Assembly: GCF_007677875.1 (NCBI RefSeq)
Contig: NZ_VEDO01000008.1
Span: forward strand, 124,001-188,000
Direction of reading: 5' to 3'
DNA from: Variovorax boronicumulans
GTDB lineage: Bacteria > Pseudomonadota > Gammaproteobacteria > Burkholderiales > Burkholderiaceae_C
DNA length: 64,000 nucleotides
This document shows, piece after piece, positions 45,658-53,974 of the stretch. Position 1 is the stretch's first letter; each line of letters begins with the position of its first letter. Under the pieces are notes generated by a model, which made no database searches, was not told the origin of the DNA, and saw only the letters and a list, made by a program, of their open reading frames with translations. The position numbers were made by a program, and so were the translations under genes.

Positions 45658-46607
45658 CAGCCTAGCACCTGGCCGCGCTGGACGGCAAAACCCGCCAGCA
45701 CGGCCGCGGCCGGCAGCCGCTTGCCGCCGGCACGCTGCAACTCTGTCAGCAGCAGCACGCCCTCGCCTGTGGCCACGGCCAGGCCGGCGGCGTCGGCCGC
45801 CAGCACGGTGCCGGGCGGCTGCTCGGTCGGCTCGGGCAGCACGCGGCCGGCCCAGCACTTGAGCGTCTCGCCGCCGAGCTGCGTGGTCGCGCCCGGGAAC
45901 GGGTCGAAGGCGCGCAGGCGGCGCGCGATGGCAGTGGCCGGCAGCCGCCAGTCGATCGGTGCCTCGGACTTCTCGATCTTGTGGGCGTAGGTGATGCCGT
46001 CGGACGGTTGGGGACGGGGCTGCAGGCGGCCGGCCTCGGCCTGGCGCAAAGCCTCGACAACCAGGCTCCCGCCCAGCGCGGCCAGGCGGTCGTGCAGCTG
46101 GGCCGTGCTGTCCTCACCGATGGCGAGCGACTCGTCGATGAGCATGTCGCCGGTGTCCAGGCCGGCGTCCATCTGCATGATGGTCACGCCGGTTTGGGCG
46201 TCGCCGGCCTCGATGGCGCGGTGGATGGGCGCCGCGCCGCGCCAGCGCGGAAGCAGGCTGGCGTGGATGTTCAGGCAGCCCAGGCGCGGCAGGTCCAGCA
46301 CCCATTGGGGCAGGATCAGGCCGTAGGCGGCGACGACCATGGCGTCCGGCCGGGCAGCCAGCAAGGCCTCGCGCGCGGCGACGGCGTCATCGGGGTACTT
46401 GCCGTCCAGGCGCAGGCTGCGCGGCTGGGCCACAGACCAGCCGTGCTCCAGCGCGAACTGCTTGACCGGCGAGGCCTGCAGCTTCATGCCGCGGCCAGCG
46501 GGCCGGTCGGGCTGTGTCAAAACGAGGGAAATCTCGAAACCGTGGGCGTGCAGGGCCGCCAGGGCGACCCGGGCGAACTCGGGTGTGCCCGCAAAAACGA
46601 TGCGCAT
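45657..46607 (-). CDS. fmt: Methionyl-tRNA formyltransferase
   Basis: Fmt formylates initiator Met-tRNA using 10-formyl-tetrahydrofolate. The 316-residue protein has [15 protein letters not shown], the formyltransferase signature [24 protein letters not shown] with catalytic Asn and His, and [17 protein letters not shown] with the active-site Asp. The C-terminal OB-like domain is complete. It lies four genes from the functional partner def on the same strand, with a lipoprotein gene in between (3-nt spacing). Its folate cosubstrate is also consumed by PurU, encoded at 18518-19372. Confidence 0.97.
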   Translation of the reverse strand: MRIVFAGTPEFARVALAALHAHGFEISLVLTQPDRPAGRGMKLQASPVKQFALEHGWSVAQPRSLRLDGKYPDDAVAAREALLAARPDAMVVAAYGLILPQWVLDLPRLGCLNIHASLLPRWRGAAPIHRAIEAGDAQTGVTIMQMDAGLDTGDMLIDESLAIGEDSTAQLHDRLAALGGSLVVEALRQAEAGRLQPRPQPSDGITYAHKIEKSEAPIDWRLPATAIARRLRAFDPFPGATTQLGGETLKCWAGRVLPEPTEQPPGTVLAADAAGLAVATGEGVLLLTELQRAGGKRLPAAAVLAGFAVQRGQVLG

Positions 46608-46610
46608 GGA

Positions 46611-47081
46611 TCAGTTGATGGTGTGCCGCATATTGCGCCAGTCCACGCCCTCGTGGGCACGGCGCACGACGCCGGCGGAGTCCAGGTAAACCCAGTAGTA
46701 CAGGTCGATCATGCCCTCGCGCCAGCGGTAGGTCAGGATGGGGCCGTTCCAGCTGGCCACGCGCTCGTTGTCGGGCGCGGGGCCGAACTCGCGCTCGACA
46801 TCGGCGCGGGTCCACGAGCCATCGGTGGCGATGCGCGCGAACTCGCTGCGCGTCATGACCTGGCGCACGCTGCGCACCTGGCCCGCAGCGTCGAGGTCGA
46901 CCATGAAGACCCGCTGGCCAGACGGCTGCTGGGAGTACTGCAGGCGCTGGCCGTCGCGCAAGGCAACGCTGCGCGTGGGCTGGCCCCAGGACGAGAGCAC
47001 CTGTTCACGCGTCATGCCGGGCTGCACACTGGCGCAGGCCGCCAGCAGCAGGGACAGCATGGCGGCGGGCAGGCGCAGCAT
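46611..47081 (-). CDS. Small lipoprotein with two BamE-like motifs
   Basis: This 156-residue lipoprotein has the lipobox LLLAAC (Cys16). Right after it, VQPGMTREQVLSSWGQPT resembles the start of a SmpA/OmlA (BamE) fold. A second similar unit appears at residues about 85-140 (SWTRADVEREFGPAP...LTYRWREGMIDLYYWVYLDSAGVVRR). I read it as a tandem of two BamE-like halves; this is inference from pattern. It is not the usual BamE locus, which sits beside fur. It lies between def (5-nt gap) and fmt (3-nt gap), so it is transcribed with translation-initiation genes. Confidence 0.72.
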   Translation of the reverse strand: MLRLPAAMLSLLLAACASVQPGMTREQVLSSWGQPTRSVALRDGQRLQYSQQPSGQRVFMVDLDAAGQVRSVRQVMTRSEFARIATDGSWTRADVEREFGPAPDNERVASWNGPILTYRWREGMIDLYYWVYLDSAGVVRRAHEGVDWRNMRHTIN

Positions 47082-47086
47082 GGGGC

Positions 47087-47605
47087 TCAGGCGGCGTCGC
47101 GCGCCAGATCGCGCTGTGCCTTGAGCATCTTGGTCTTGATGCGGTTGCGCTTGAGCGGCGACAGGTACTCGACGAACACCTTGCCCAGCAGATGGTCCAT
47201 CTCGTGCTGGATGCAGACGGCCAGCAGGCCTTCCGCCTCGATGCTGCAGGACTGGCCCTCGCCGTCCAGGGCCTGCACGCGGATGCGACTGGCGCGTTCG
47301 ACGCCGTCGTAGATGCCGGGCACCGACAAGCAACCCTCTTCGCCGACCTCGCGTTCCGAACTGGCCCAGGTGATCTCGGGGTTGATGAGCACCAGCGGCT
47401 GGTCGCGCTCTTCGGAAACGTCGATCACGATCACGCGCTCGTGCACGTCGACCTGGGTGGCGGCCAGGCCGATGCCCTTGGCGTCGTACATGGTCTCCAG
47501 CATGTCGGCCAGCAAGGCCTTGATGCGGTCGTCCACGGCCGCCACCGGCTTGGCCACCTTGTGCAGCCTGGCGTCAGGGAATTGAAGTATCGGGAGCAGG
47601 GCCAT
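47087..47605 (-). CDS. def: Peptide deformylase
   Basis: Def removes the formyl group from nascent proteins. The 172-residue metalloenzyme has motif 1 GIGLAATQV (residues 44-52), motif 2 EGCLSVP with Cys92, and motif 3 QHEMDHLLG with His134, Glu135 and His138. All metal ligands are present. The ATG at 47605 gives the conserved [14 protein letters not shown]; the longer upstream frame lacks support. It heads the def-lipoprotein-fmt-azlCD cluster and is divergent from the LysM-dprA-smg group, the conserved def/dprA neighbourhood. Confidence 0.97.
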   Translation of the reverse strand: MALLPILQFPDARLHKVAKPVAAVDDRIKALLADMLETMYDAKGIGLAATQVDVHERVIVIDVSEERDQPLVLINPEITWASSEREVGEEGCLSVPGIYDGVERASRIRVQALDGEGQSCSIEAEGLLAVCIQHEMDHLLGKVFVEYLSPLKRNRIKTKMLKAQRDLARDAA

Positions 47606-47770
47606 GGAAACGCTGAGGTCGAAGTTGTGGCTATTTTCGCCACTTTTGGCGGGGCGCCTGGACGGCCGGGGCAATAATCGTTGTCCGATCAGGGGCTCAC
47701 ACGCACAATTGGTTGGGATCTTTCGCGCGATTTCCGAACGGCGCGGCCACCATCACGCTTCGCTCAAAGG

Positions 47771-48988
47771 ATGTTTCCGGTGCAACGCATGACCAACCAC
47801 AGCCTGGGGATCGCCGCGCTGGCCGCCGCGATCGCCCTGCTGGCCGCGCCCGCCCAGGCCCAGAATCTGCCGGTCACCCCTGCACAGCGCGACACCGCCA
47901 CCCAGGTGGCACAGCGCGGCGTGGCGCTGTCGGAGCTGTTGCCCAGTGCGCCGGACAGCTACACCGTCAAGAGCGGCGACACGCTGTGGGGCATCTCCGG
48001 CCTGTTCCTGGCCAGGCCTTGGCGCTGGCCCGAGCTGTGGGGCATGAACCTGCAGGAGATCCGCAACCCGCACCTGATTTACCCGGGCCAGCAACTGTTC
48101 CTGCACAGGAGCGGCGACCGCGCCACCTTGAGCCTGCGTGCGCCCGGCGCCGACGGCCTGGCCACGGTGCGGGTGTCGCCGCGCGTGCGCTCGACCTCGC
48201 TGGCCGACAGTGCGCTGCCCACGCTGTCGCCCAGCGCGATCGAGCCCTTCCTGACCGAATCGCTGGTGGTCGAGGAAAACACGCTGCAGAACGCGCCGCG
48301 CATTGTTTCCACGCGCGAGCAGCGCGTGATGCTGGCCAAGGGCGACCGCGCCTACGCCCGCGGCTCGGTGGAGTTCCCGCTGGCGTCCGTGCCGGGCACC
48401 CAGCCGGCCTTCCGCGTGGTGCGCAACGCCGTGCCGCTCAAGGACCCGGTGTCCGGCGAAGTGCTCGGCTACGAGGCCTATTACCTCGGCAAGGCCTTGC
48501 TGCTGCAGGGCGAGGGCACGCGCGAGATCACCGACCAAGACGGCAAGACCACCGTGGAGGTGGTGCCCGCTTCCATGGACATCCTGGTGTCCAAGGAAGA
48601 CATCCGCGTGGGCGACCGGCTGCTGCCCGAACCGCCACCCGCCCTGACGCGCTACGTGCCGCATGCGCCCTCCGGCCCCATCGACGGCCGCGTGGTGTCG
48701 ATCTACGGCAGCAGCGGCATCGCCAACACCAACGCGGCACAGAGCCAGGTGGTGGCCATCAACAAGGGCACGCGCGACGGCCTGGAGCGCGGCCATGTGC
48801 TCACGCTGCTCAGCGACGGCGGCCGCCTGCCGGACAGCACCGATCCGGCCAGGGCCATCCTCAAGCTGCCCGACGAGACCAACGGCATGCTGATGGTGTT
48901 CCGCACCTTCGAGCGCGTGTCCTACGGCCTGATCCTGGACATCCAGAGCGGTGTCAAGGTCGGCGACCGGCTGGTGTCGCCACGCTGA
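47771..48988 (+). CDS. LysM peptidoglycan-binding envelope protein
   Basis: This 405-residue exported protein has a signal peptide to about residue 32 (APAQAQ). The N-terminal LysM domain (SYTVKSGDTLWGISGLFLARPWRWPELW, shown by YTVKSGDTLWGI and NPHLIYPGQQLFL) is at residues about 62-118. A large beta-rich region of unknown fold follows. LysM should hold it to peptidoglycan. This gene regularly precedes dprA in beta-proteobacteria. The ATG at 47789 is also possible; I chose 47771 because its Arg gives the signal peptide a positive charge. A TAAT-containing stretch near 47674-47679 could be its -10. Confidence 0.85.
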   Translation: MFPVQRMTNHSLGIAALAAAIALLAAPAQAQNLPVTPAQRDTATQVAQRGVALSELLPSAPDSYTVKSGDTLWGISGLFLARPWRWPELWGMNLQEIRNPHLIYPGQQLFLHRSGDRATLSLRAPGADGLATVRVSPRVRSTSLADSALPTLSPSAIEPFLTESLVVEENTLQNAPRIVSTREQRVMLAKGDRAYARGSVEFPLASVPGTQPAFRVVRNAVPLKDPVSGEVLGYEAYYLGKALLLQGEGTREITDQDGKTTVEVVPASMDILVSKEDIRVGDRLLPEPPPALTRYVPHAPSGPIDGRVVSIYGSSGIANTNAAQSQVVAINKGTRDGLERGHVLTLLSDGGRLPDSTDPARAILKLPDETNGMLMVFRTFERVSYGLILDIQSGVKVGDRLVSPR

Positions 48989-49013
48989 GGGCCTTCTTGC
49001 CGGAGCACGGGCG

Positions 49014-50144
49014 ATGGAACGCAGCGAGCTCGGCCACTGGCTCAGGCTGCTGGGCACGCCGGAGATCGGCAACGACAGCGCGCGCCGGTTGTTGACGGCC
49101 TTCGGCACGCCGCAGGCGGTGTTCGAGCAGGACGCCGCTGTGCTGGGCCAGGTGGTCAACGCGCGCCAGCTGCGAAACCTGAGCGCTCCACCGGCCGGCC
49201 ACGCGGAACTGCTCGAAAAGACCTGGCAGTGGCTGGAGCAGCGCCCCGAACAGCGCCGCGTTCTCGTGCCCGGCCAGGACGACTACCCCGCCGCACTGCT
49301 GCACATGGCCGACCCGCCGTTGCTGCTGTACGCAGTGGGCGACTTCGCGCGCTGGCCACCGTTCGTGGCGCCAGGCGGTCGCGGCCTGGCCATCGTGGGC
49401 AGCCGCAAGCCCACGCCCCAGGGCCTGGCCCATGCGCGGCAGTTCGCGCGCGGCGCGGCCACCGCCGGCTGGACCGTCGTCTCGGGCCTGGCACTGGGCG
49501 TGGACGGCGCGGCCCACGAAGGGGCGCTCGAAGGCATGGCCGACGACGCGCCCGGCCTTGCTACCGTGGCGGTCGTCGGCACCGGTCTGGACAGCGTTTA
49601 TCCCAAGGCCCATCTCGCGCTGGCGCGTTCCATCGCGGCGCGCGGCATGCTGCTGTCCGAGTACCCGCTCGGCACGCCGCCACTGGCCGCCAACTTCCCG
49701 CGCCGCAACCGCCTGATCGCCGGACTCAGCCGCGGCACGTTGGTGGTGGAGGCCGCGCTGCGCTCGGGCTCGCTGATCACCGCGCGGCTGGCCGTGGAAC
49801 AGGGCAAGGAGGTGTTCGCGATCCCGGGCTCCATCCATGCACCGCAGGCCGGCGGCTGCCACCAGCTGATCCAGCAGGGCGCCAAGCTGGTCACCCGGAT
49901 CGAGGACGTGCTCGAGGAGTTCGGCCCGGCGGGCGCGCCGCCGGCCGCCGCGGCACCGGACCACGCCGCGCCCGACGATGACGTGCTGGCCCACATCGGC
50001 TTCGATCCCATGGGCCTGGATGCGCTGGCAGCCCGCACCGGCCTGCCGACCGCGCTCCTGCAGGCCCGGCTGCTCGAACTGGAGCTGGATGGCCACATCG
50101 TGCGCCTGCCCGGCGCGCTGTTCCAGCGCTTCGTGGCCGCCTGA
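49014..50144 (+). CDS. dprA: DNA-processing protein DprA/Smf
   Basis: DprA binds incoming single-stranded DNA and loads RecA during natural transformation. The 376-residue protein shows a SAM-like N-terminal domain and a Rossmann fold with GLAIVGSRKPTPQGL, SGLALGVDGAAHEGAL and AVVGTGLDSVYP. FPRRNRLIAGLSRGTLVVEAA follows, and then the C-terminal winged helix DML1-like domain (DALAARTGLPTALLQARLLELELDG). All conserved parts are present. The ATG at 49014 begins MERSELGHWL. It follows the LysM gene by 25 nt and is followed by smg after 34 nt. Confidence 0.95.
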   Translation: MERSELGHWLRLLGTPEIGNDSARRLLTAFGTPQAVFEQDAAVLGQVVNARQLRNLSAPPAGHAELLEKTWQWLEQRPEQRRVLVPGQDDYPAALLHMADPPLLLYAVGDFARWPPFVAPGGRGLAIVGSRKPTPQGLAHARQFARGAATAGWTVVSGLALGVDGAAHEGALEGMADDAPGLATVAVVGTGLDSVYPKAHLALARSIAARGMLLSEYPLGTPPLAANFPRRNRLIAGLSRGTLVVEAALRSGSLITARLAVEQGKEVFAIPGSIHAPQAGGCHQLIQQGAKLVTRIEDVLEEFGPAGAPPAAAAPDHAAPDDDVLAHIGFDPMGLDALAARTGLPTALLQARLLELELDGHIVRLPGALFQRFVAA

Positions 50145-50166
50145 CGGCGCGGCCGGGCGGCTGCGC

Positions 50167-50172
50167 TATATT
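50167..50172 (+). promoter_or_regulatory. Candidate -10 box of smg, leaderless spacing
   Basis: TATATT (four of six matches) ends 6 nt before the smg ATG, in GC-rich DNA without a Shine-Dalgarno sequence. smg could therefore be transcribed apart from dprA. Confidence 0.38.
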
Positions 50173-50178
50173 GGGCCC

Positions 50179-50628
50179 ATGTTCGAAGTGCTCGCTTACG
50201 TCTACGAAAACTACTGGCGCGGCGATGCCTGCCCCGAACCGCAGCAGCTGGGCCGCAAGCTCAGCGCCGTGGGCTTCGAGGCCGAGGAGATCAGCCAGGC
50301 GCTGGATTGGCTCAGCGGCCTGCGTGTGGGCTCCGTGCACGAGGCACTGCCGCCGAGCACGGCCATGCGCGTCTACACACCGGCCGAATGCGAACACCTG
50401 GGCGCGGAGTGCCTGGGGTTCATGCAACTGCTGGAAGGTGCCGGCGTGCTGCCGGCCGCGCAGCGCGAGCTCGTGGTGGACCGCGCCATGGCCGCCCCCG
50501 GTGCGCCCGTGGCGCTGCCCGAGTTCAAGATGATCGTGCTGATGGTCTACTGGAGCAGCGGCACCGAGCCCGATGCGCTGGTGCTGGACGAACTCTCACA
50601 GGACACCTCAGCACGCCTGGCGCACTGA
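50179..50628 (+). CDS. smg: Smg family protein (DUF494)
   Basis: This 149-residue acidic protein is of the Smg family, always found beside dprA in beta- and gamma-proteobacteria. It starts MFEVLAYVYENYW and has FEAEEISQALDWLSGL in the middle and FKMIVLMVYWSSGTEPDALVLDEL near the end, all highly typical. The function is unknown. The start is preceded by TATATT 6 nt upstream and no ribosome-binding site. It is convergent with the DUF1631 gene with a 9-nt gap. Confidence 0.94.
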   Translation: MFEVLAYVYENYWRGDACPEPQQLGRKLSAVGFEAEEISQALDWLSGLRVGSVHEALPPSTAMRVYTPAECEHLGAECLGFMQLLEGAGVLPAAQRELVVDRAMAAPGAPVALPEFKMIVLMVYWSSGTEPDALVLDELSQDTSARLAH

Positions 50629-50637
50629 GCCGCCCGC

Positions 50638-52989
50638 TCAGACCGCCAGCAGCCGCCCCGGGTTGGCGTCCAGCTTCTCGAGCGCCTGGCGCGTGGCGCG
50701 CAGCGTGAGCGCTTCTTCTTCCTGCGGGATCAGCAGGCCGGCCTGCAGGTAGGCCGCCAGGCGCTTGGCCTGGATCAAGGTGCTGCGGCCGTCCATGGCT
50801 GCGAACAGGAACAGCTGCTTGCGCTCGCTGCGCCAGGCCAACTGCACCTGGCTGATCTTCTGGTTGTGGTCCAGCGTGAACCAGTGGCCCAGCTGCAGCT
50901 CGTGCGCCCAGGCCAGCATGGCCTCGCTGGGTTTGGCGCCGGCATCGGGAATCACGTCGATCGACGAGGCATCGATGCCCAGCATGAGCTCGATGCTGTC
51001 GGCGTCCAGCGGCAGGTCGCCCATGCTCTCGTCGCTGACGAAGTCTTCCAGGTTGGCCAGGCGCTGGGCCATCATGTCGATGCGCGCCTGCGGAATGGCC
51101 TCGGTCTTGGACATGAAGGCATCGGCCAGCGTGTCGCTGATGCGCTTGATGTGGCCTTCCTGCACGGGCGAACTCAAGCCCAGCAGTGTCATGCCCTGAC
51201 GCAAGCGCTGCAGCAGCGCCGGCAGGCTCTGGATCACACGCGCACGGTCCGCCCGGTTGGGCTTGGCGCTCGCCGCCCAGACCAGGTCGGCGGCCGAGCG
51301 TTTGAAGGCCACGGTCTCCTCGTCCTGCGGGCCCTTGCGCACGGCCGCCATGGCCAGCACCTCGGCCCAGACTTTGAACAGGAACTCGCGCACCTCGTCG
51401 CGCACCGGCATGTCCTTGAGCATGTCGCGCAGCTCGATCGTGTACTGGATCGCCAGCGTCTCCTTCTGCTCGACCTGCTGCGCGACGCTGACCACCTTGG
51501 AGGCCGCGCCCTTCTCCGTCAGGTACTTGGACAGGAACTTCTGGAATTCGTCGTAGACCAGCTGGAACACACGCCGGCCCGTCTCCGGATACTGCTCGAT
51601 GACCTGCACCACGCGCCGGATCTCGGCCTCCAGCGCGCTGCCGCTGATGGCATGGGCATCGAAGCCCAGCGCGCATGAGCCCATGCGGTCGATCAGCTGG
51701 CGCGCCGGATGGTTCAGGGTGCCGAAGAACTCGGGCTCGGCCAGCGCCACGCGCAGCACCGGCAGCTGCAGCCGCGCGAACCACACGCGCACGGCCGCCG
51801 GGATGCGCTCCTCGGCCAGGATGCTCTGGAACATCAGCGCCACGATCTCGATGGTGGCCTTCTCGCCGTCGGTGGAGGCCTTCTTCTTGAGTTCGTTGGA
51901 TCGCTCGCGCAGCACGCCAGCCACGCGGACCACGCTGGCCTGGGTGTAGGCCACACCGTCGGACGACTCGGTGTCCCCGATCAGCATGTCCGGGTCGACC
52001 AGGCTCTGGCTGTGGTGCAACGCATTGGCCAGCGTCGGCGTGATCTCCTGCTTGGCCGTGGCCTCGAAGATGCCGGCCGTCTGCTCGCTCAGCACGCGGC
52101 GCAGCTGGCCCAGCACGCCCTGGGCGCGGCGGCGCGCCCGCGCCAGCGGCGACATCGCGGCCACCATCTGGCCGTCGGCCAGGTGGCGGTTGCGCTGGCC
52201 GTCGTCCCGCGCCAGCGGCTGCGCGGTGTCGGGGCCGCGGCGCACGGGATCGGGAATCGCGTGCTCCAGCGCGTCCCGTCCGGTCGGCGCCTCGCGGTGC
52301 AGCTGGGCCGCGGGCTGCCCTGGCGACGATCCGGACATCTGCGTCAGGCGCACGCGGTACTTGGTCTCGCCATCGGTCTGCACGCCTGCGGACACCAGCA
52401 AGGCTTCACAGGACTTGCAGGCATCCAGCAGATGCGCCGCCAGCTCGCGCTGCAAGGTCTCCACCACGAGCAGCAAGCTGGCGCGCGGCAGCCGGGAGGC
52501 CAGCCATTGCTCGATCAGCAGCCGCATCAGTGTCTCGGGTCGCAGCACGTCGTCCGGCGCGAGCTCATCGCTTTTTTCGAGCTGCTGCACGCGCACGCGC
52601 AGCTCGGACAGCGGCCCGCCCACGCGTTCCTGCAGCGCCAGCGCAAGCCGCGAGGCCAGGATCTTGTTCTCGACCACGTCGTCGCCGACCAGCGAGAGTT
52701 CGAGCACCGGCGGCACCGGCTTGGAAGGCACGGCCGCCGTATCGGCCCGCGCTGCACGCTGCCAGGCCGCGGCGACGGCCTCCTCCCAGGCGCGGCCATG
52801 GCTCTGGAACAAGGTCCAGGCGTCGCGCCGCTCCTGCATCTCGCGCACCGAACTGACCTGCTCCAGCGCCTGCGTCAGGCGCTCCTTGACCGCGACACCG
52901 ACCTCGCCCAGCCGACGGCTGAGTTCGGCCACGAAATGCTGGCGCGTGCGCCGGGCGAGCGGATGGTCGGGGCTGGCGGTGGTGGCCAT
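50638..52989 (-). CDS. DUF1631 domain protein
   Basis: This large 783-residue cytosolic protein covers a full-length DUF1631 domain. It is mostly alpha-helical with long charged stretches, such as EMQERRDAWTLFQSHGRAWEEAV near the N terminus, GSCALGFDAHAISGSALEAEIRRVVQVIEQYPETGRRVFQL in the centre and a PilZ-like end with HELQLGHWFTLDHNQK and FLFAAMDGRSTLIQAKRLA. The end resembles other proteins that bind cyclic di-GMP, but I do not see the RxxxR motif clearly. Family members are sometimes mislabelled thymidine phosphorylase; no such motif is present. It lies 19 nt downstream of secF and may be cotranscribed. Confidence 0.85.
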   Translation of the reverse strand: MATTASPDHPLARRTRQHFVAELSRRLGEVGVAVKERLTQALEQVSSVREMQERRDAWTLFQSHGRAWEEAVAAAWQRAARADTAAVPSKPVPPVLELSLVGDDVVENKILASRLALALQERVGGPLSELRVRVQQLEKSDELAPDDVLRPETLMRLLIEQWLASRLPRASLLLVVETLQRELAAHLLDACKSCEALLVSAGVQTDGETKYRVRLTQMSGSSPGQPAAQLHREAPTGRDALEHAIPDPVRRGPDTAQPLARDDGQRNRHLADGQMVAAMSPLARARRRAQGVLGQLRRVLSEQTAGIFEATAKQEITPTLANALHHSQSLVDPDMLIGDTESSDGVAYTQASVVRVAGVLRERSNELKKKASTDGEKATIEIVALMFQSILAEERIPAAVRVWFARLQLPVLRVALAEPEFFGTLNHPARQLIDRMGSCALGFDAHAISGSALEAEIRRVVQVIEQYPETGRRVFQLVYDEFQKFLSKYLTEKGAASKVVSVAQQVEQKETLAIQYTIELRDMLKDMPVRDEVREFLFKVWAEVLAMAAVRKGPQDEETVAFKRSAADLVWAASAKPNRADRARVIQSLPALLQRLRQGMTLLGLSSPVQEGHIKRISDTLADAFMSKTEAIPQARIDMMAQRLANLEDFVSDESMGDLPLDADSIELMLGIDASSIDVIPDAGAKPSEAMLAWAHELQLGHWFTLDHNQKISQVQLAWRSERKQLFLFAAMDGRSTLIQAKRLAAYLQAGLLIPQEEEALTLRATRQALEKLDANPGRLLAV

Positions 52990-53008
52990 GGACGTTCGTT
53001 GGCTGTCC

Positions 53009-53959
53009 TCAGACGACGGCACCCGCATTCGGGTCGTTCGGATCTTCGTCCTTCTTGGCGACTTTCACCAGGTCCTCGCGCTTGACGCCCAGCCACATGG
53101 CGATCGCCGCCGCGACGAAGCACGACGAGTAGATGCCGAAGCAGATGCCGATCGTCAGGGCCAGCGCGAAGTAGTGCAGCGTGGGGCCGCCGAAGAAGAA
53201 CATGGACAGCACCACGAGCTGCGTCGAGCCGTGGGTGATGATGGTCCGGCTGATGGTGCTGGTGATGGCCGAGTCGATCACCTCCTGCGTGGAGAGCTTG
53301 CGGTAGCGCCGGAAGTTCTCGCGCACGCGGTCGAAGATCACGACCGACTCGTTGACCGAGTAGCCAAGCACGGCCAGCACGGCCGCCAGCACCGCCAGCG
53401 AGAACTCCCACTGGAAGAAGGCGAAGAAGCCCAGGATGATGACCACGTCGTGCAGGTTGGCGAACACCGTGGCCACGGCGAACTTCCACTCGAAGCGGAA
53501 CGCCAGGTAGACCATGATGCCGACCACCACCATGGCCAGCGCCTTCAGGCCGTTGGTGGTGAGTTCCTCGCCGACCTGCGGACCGACGAATTCCACGCCG
53601 CGCAGGCTCACGCCGGGGTCGGTGGCCTTGAGGGCCTGCATCACCTGGTCGCTCTGCTGCGTCGCGTTCATGTCCTTGCGCGCAGGCAGGCGGATCTGCA
53701 CGTCGCGCGAGGAACCGTAGGCCTGCACCAGCACCTCGGAATAGCCGAGCGTTCCGAGGCTCTCGCGCACCTTGCCGATGTCGGCCGATTGCTCGTAGGC
53801 CACCTCCATCACGGTCCCGCCGGTGAACTCGACCGACAGGTGCAGCCCGCGGTGGAACAGGAAGAAAACCGCCAGCGCGAAGGTGACGAAGGACACGATG
53901 TTCAGCACCAATGCATGGCGCATGAACGGGATCGTCTTGTGGATGCGGAAGAATTCCAT
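53009..53959 (-). CDS. secF: Protein translocase subunit SecF
   Basis: SecF works with SecD to pull proteins across the inner membrane using the proton gradient. The 316-residue protein has six membrane segments, the periplasmic P4-type domain with EFTGGTVMEVAYEQSADIG, and the conserved NLHDVVIILGFF and VNESVVIFDRVREN motifs of segments 4 and 5. It follows secD by 15 nt in the yajC-secD-secF operon. The ATG at 53959 is family-typical (MEFFRIHKTIPFM). Confidence 0.97.
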   Translation of the reverse strand: MEFFRIHKTIPFMRHALVLNIVSFVTFALAVFFLFHRGLHLSVEFTGGTVMEVAYEQSADIGKVRESLGTLGYSEVLVQAYGSSRDVQIRLPARKDMNATQQSDQVMQALKATDPGVSLRGVEFVGPQVGEELTTNGLKALAMVVVGIMVYLAFRFEWKFAVATVFANLHDVVIILGFFAFFQWEFSLAVLAAVLAVLGYSVNESVVIFDRVRENFRRYRKLSTQEVIDSAITSTISRTIITHGSTQLVVLSMFFFGGPTLHYFALALTIGICFGIYSSCFVAAAIAMWLGVKREDLVKVAKKDEDPNDPNAGAVV

Positions 53960-53974
53960 GTCGTTCGCTCCCGC

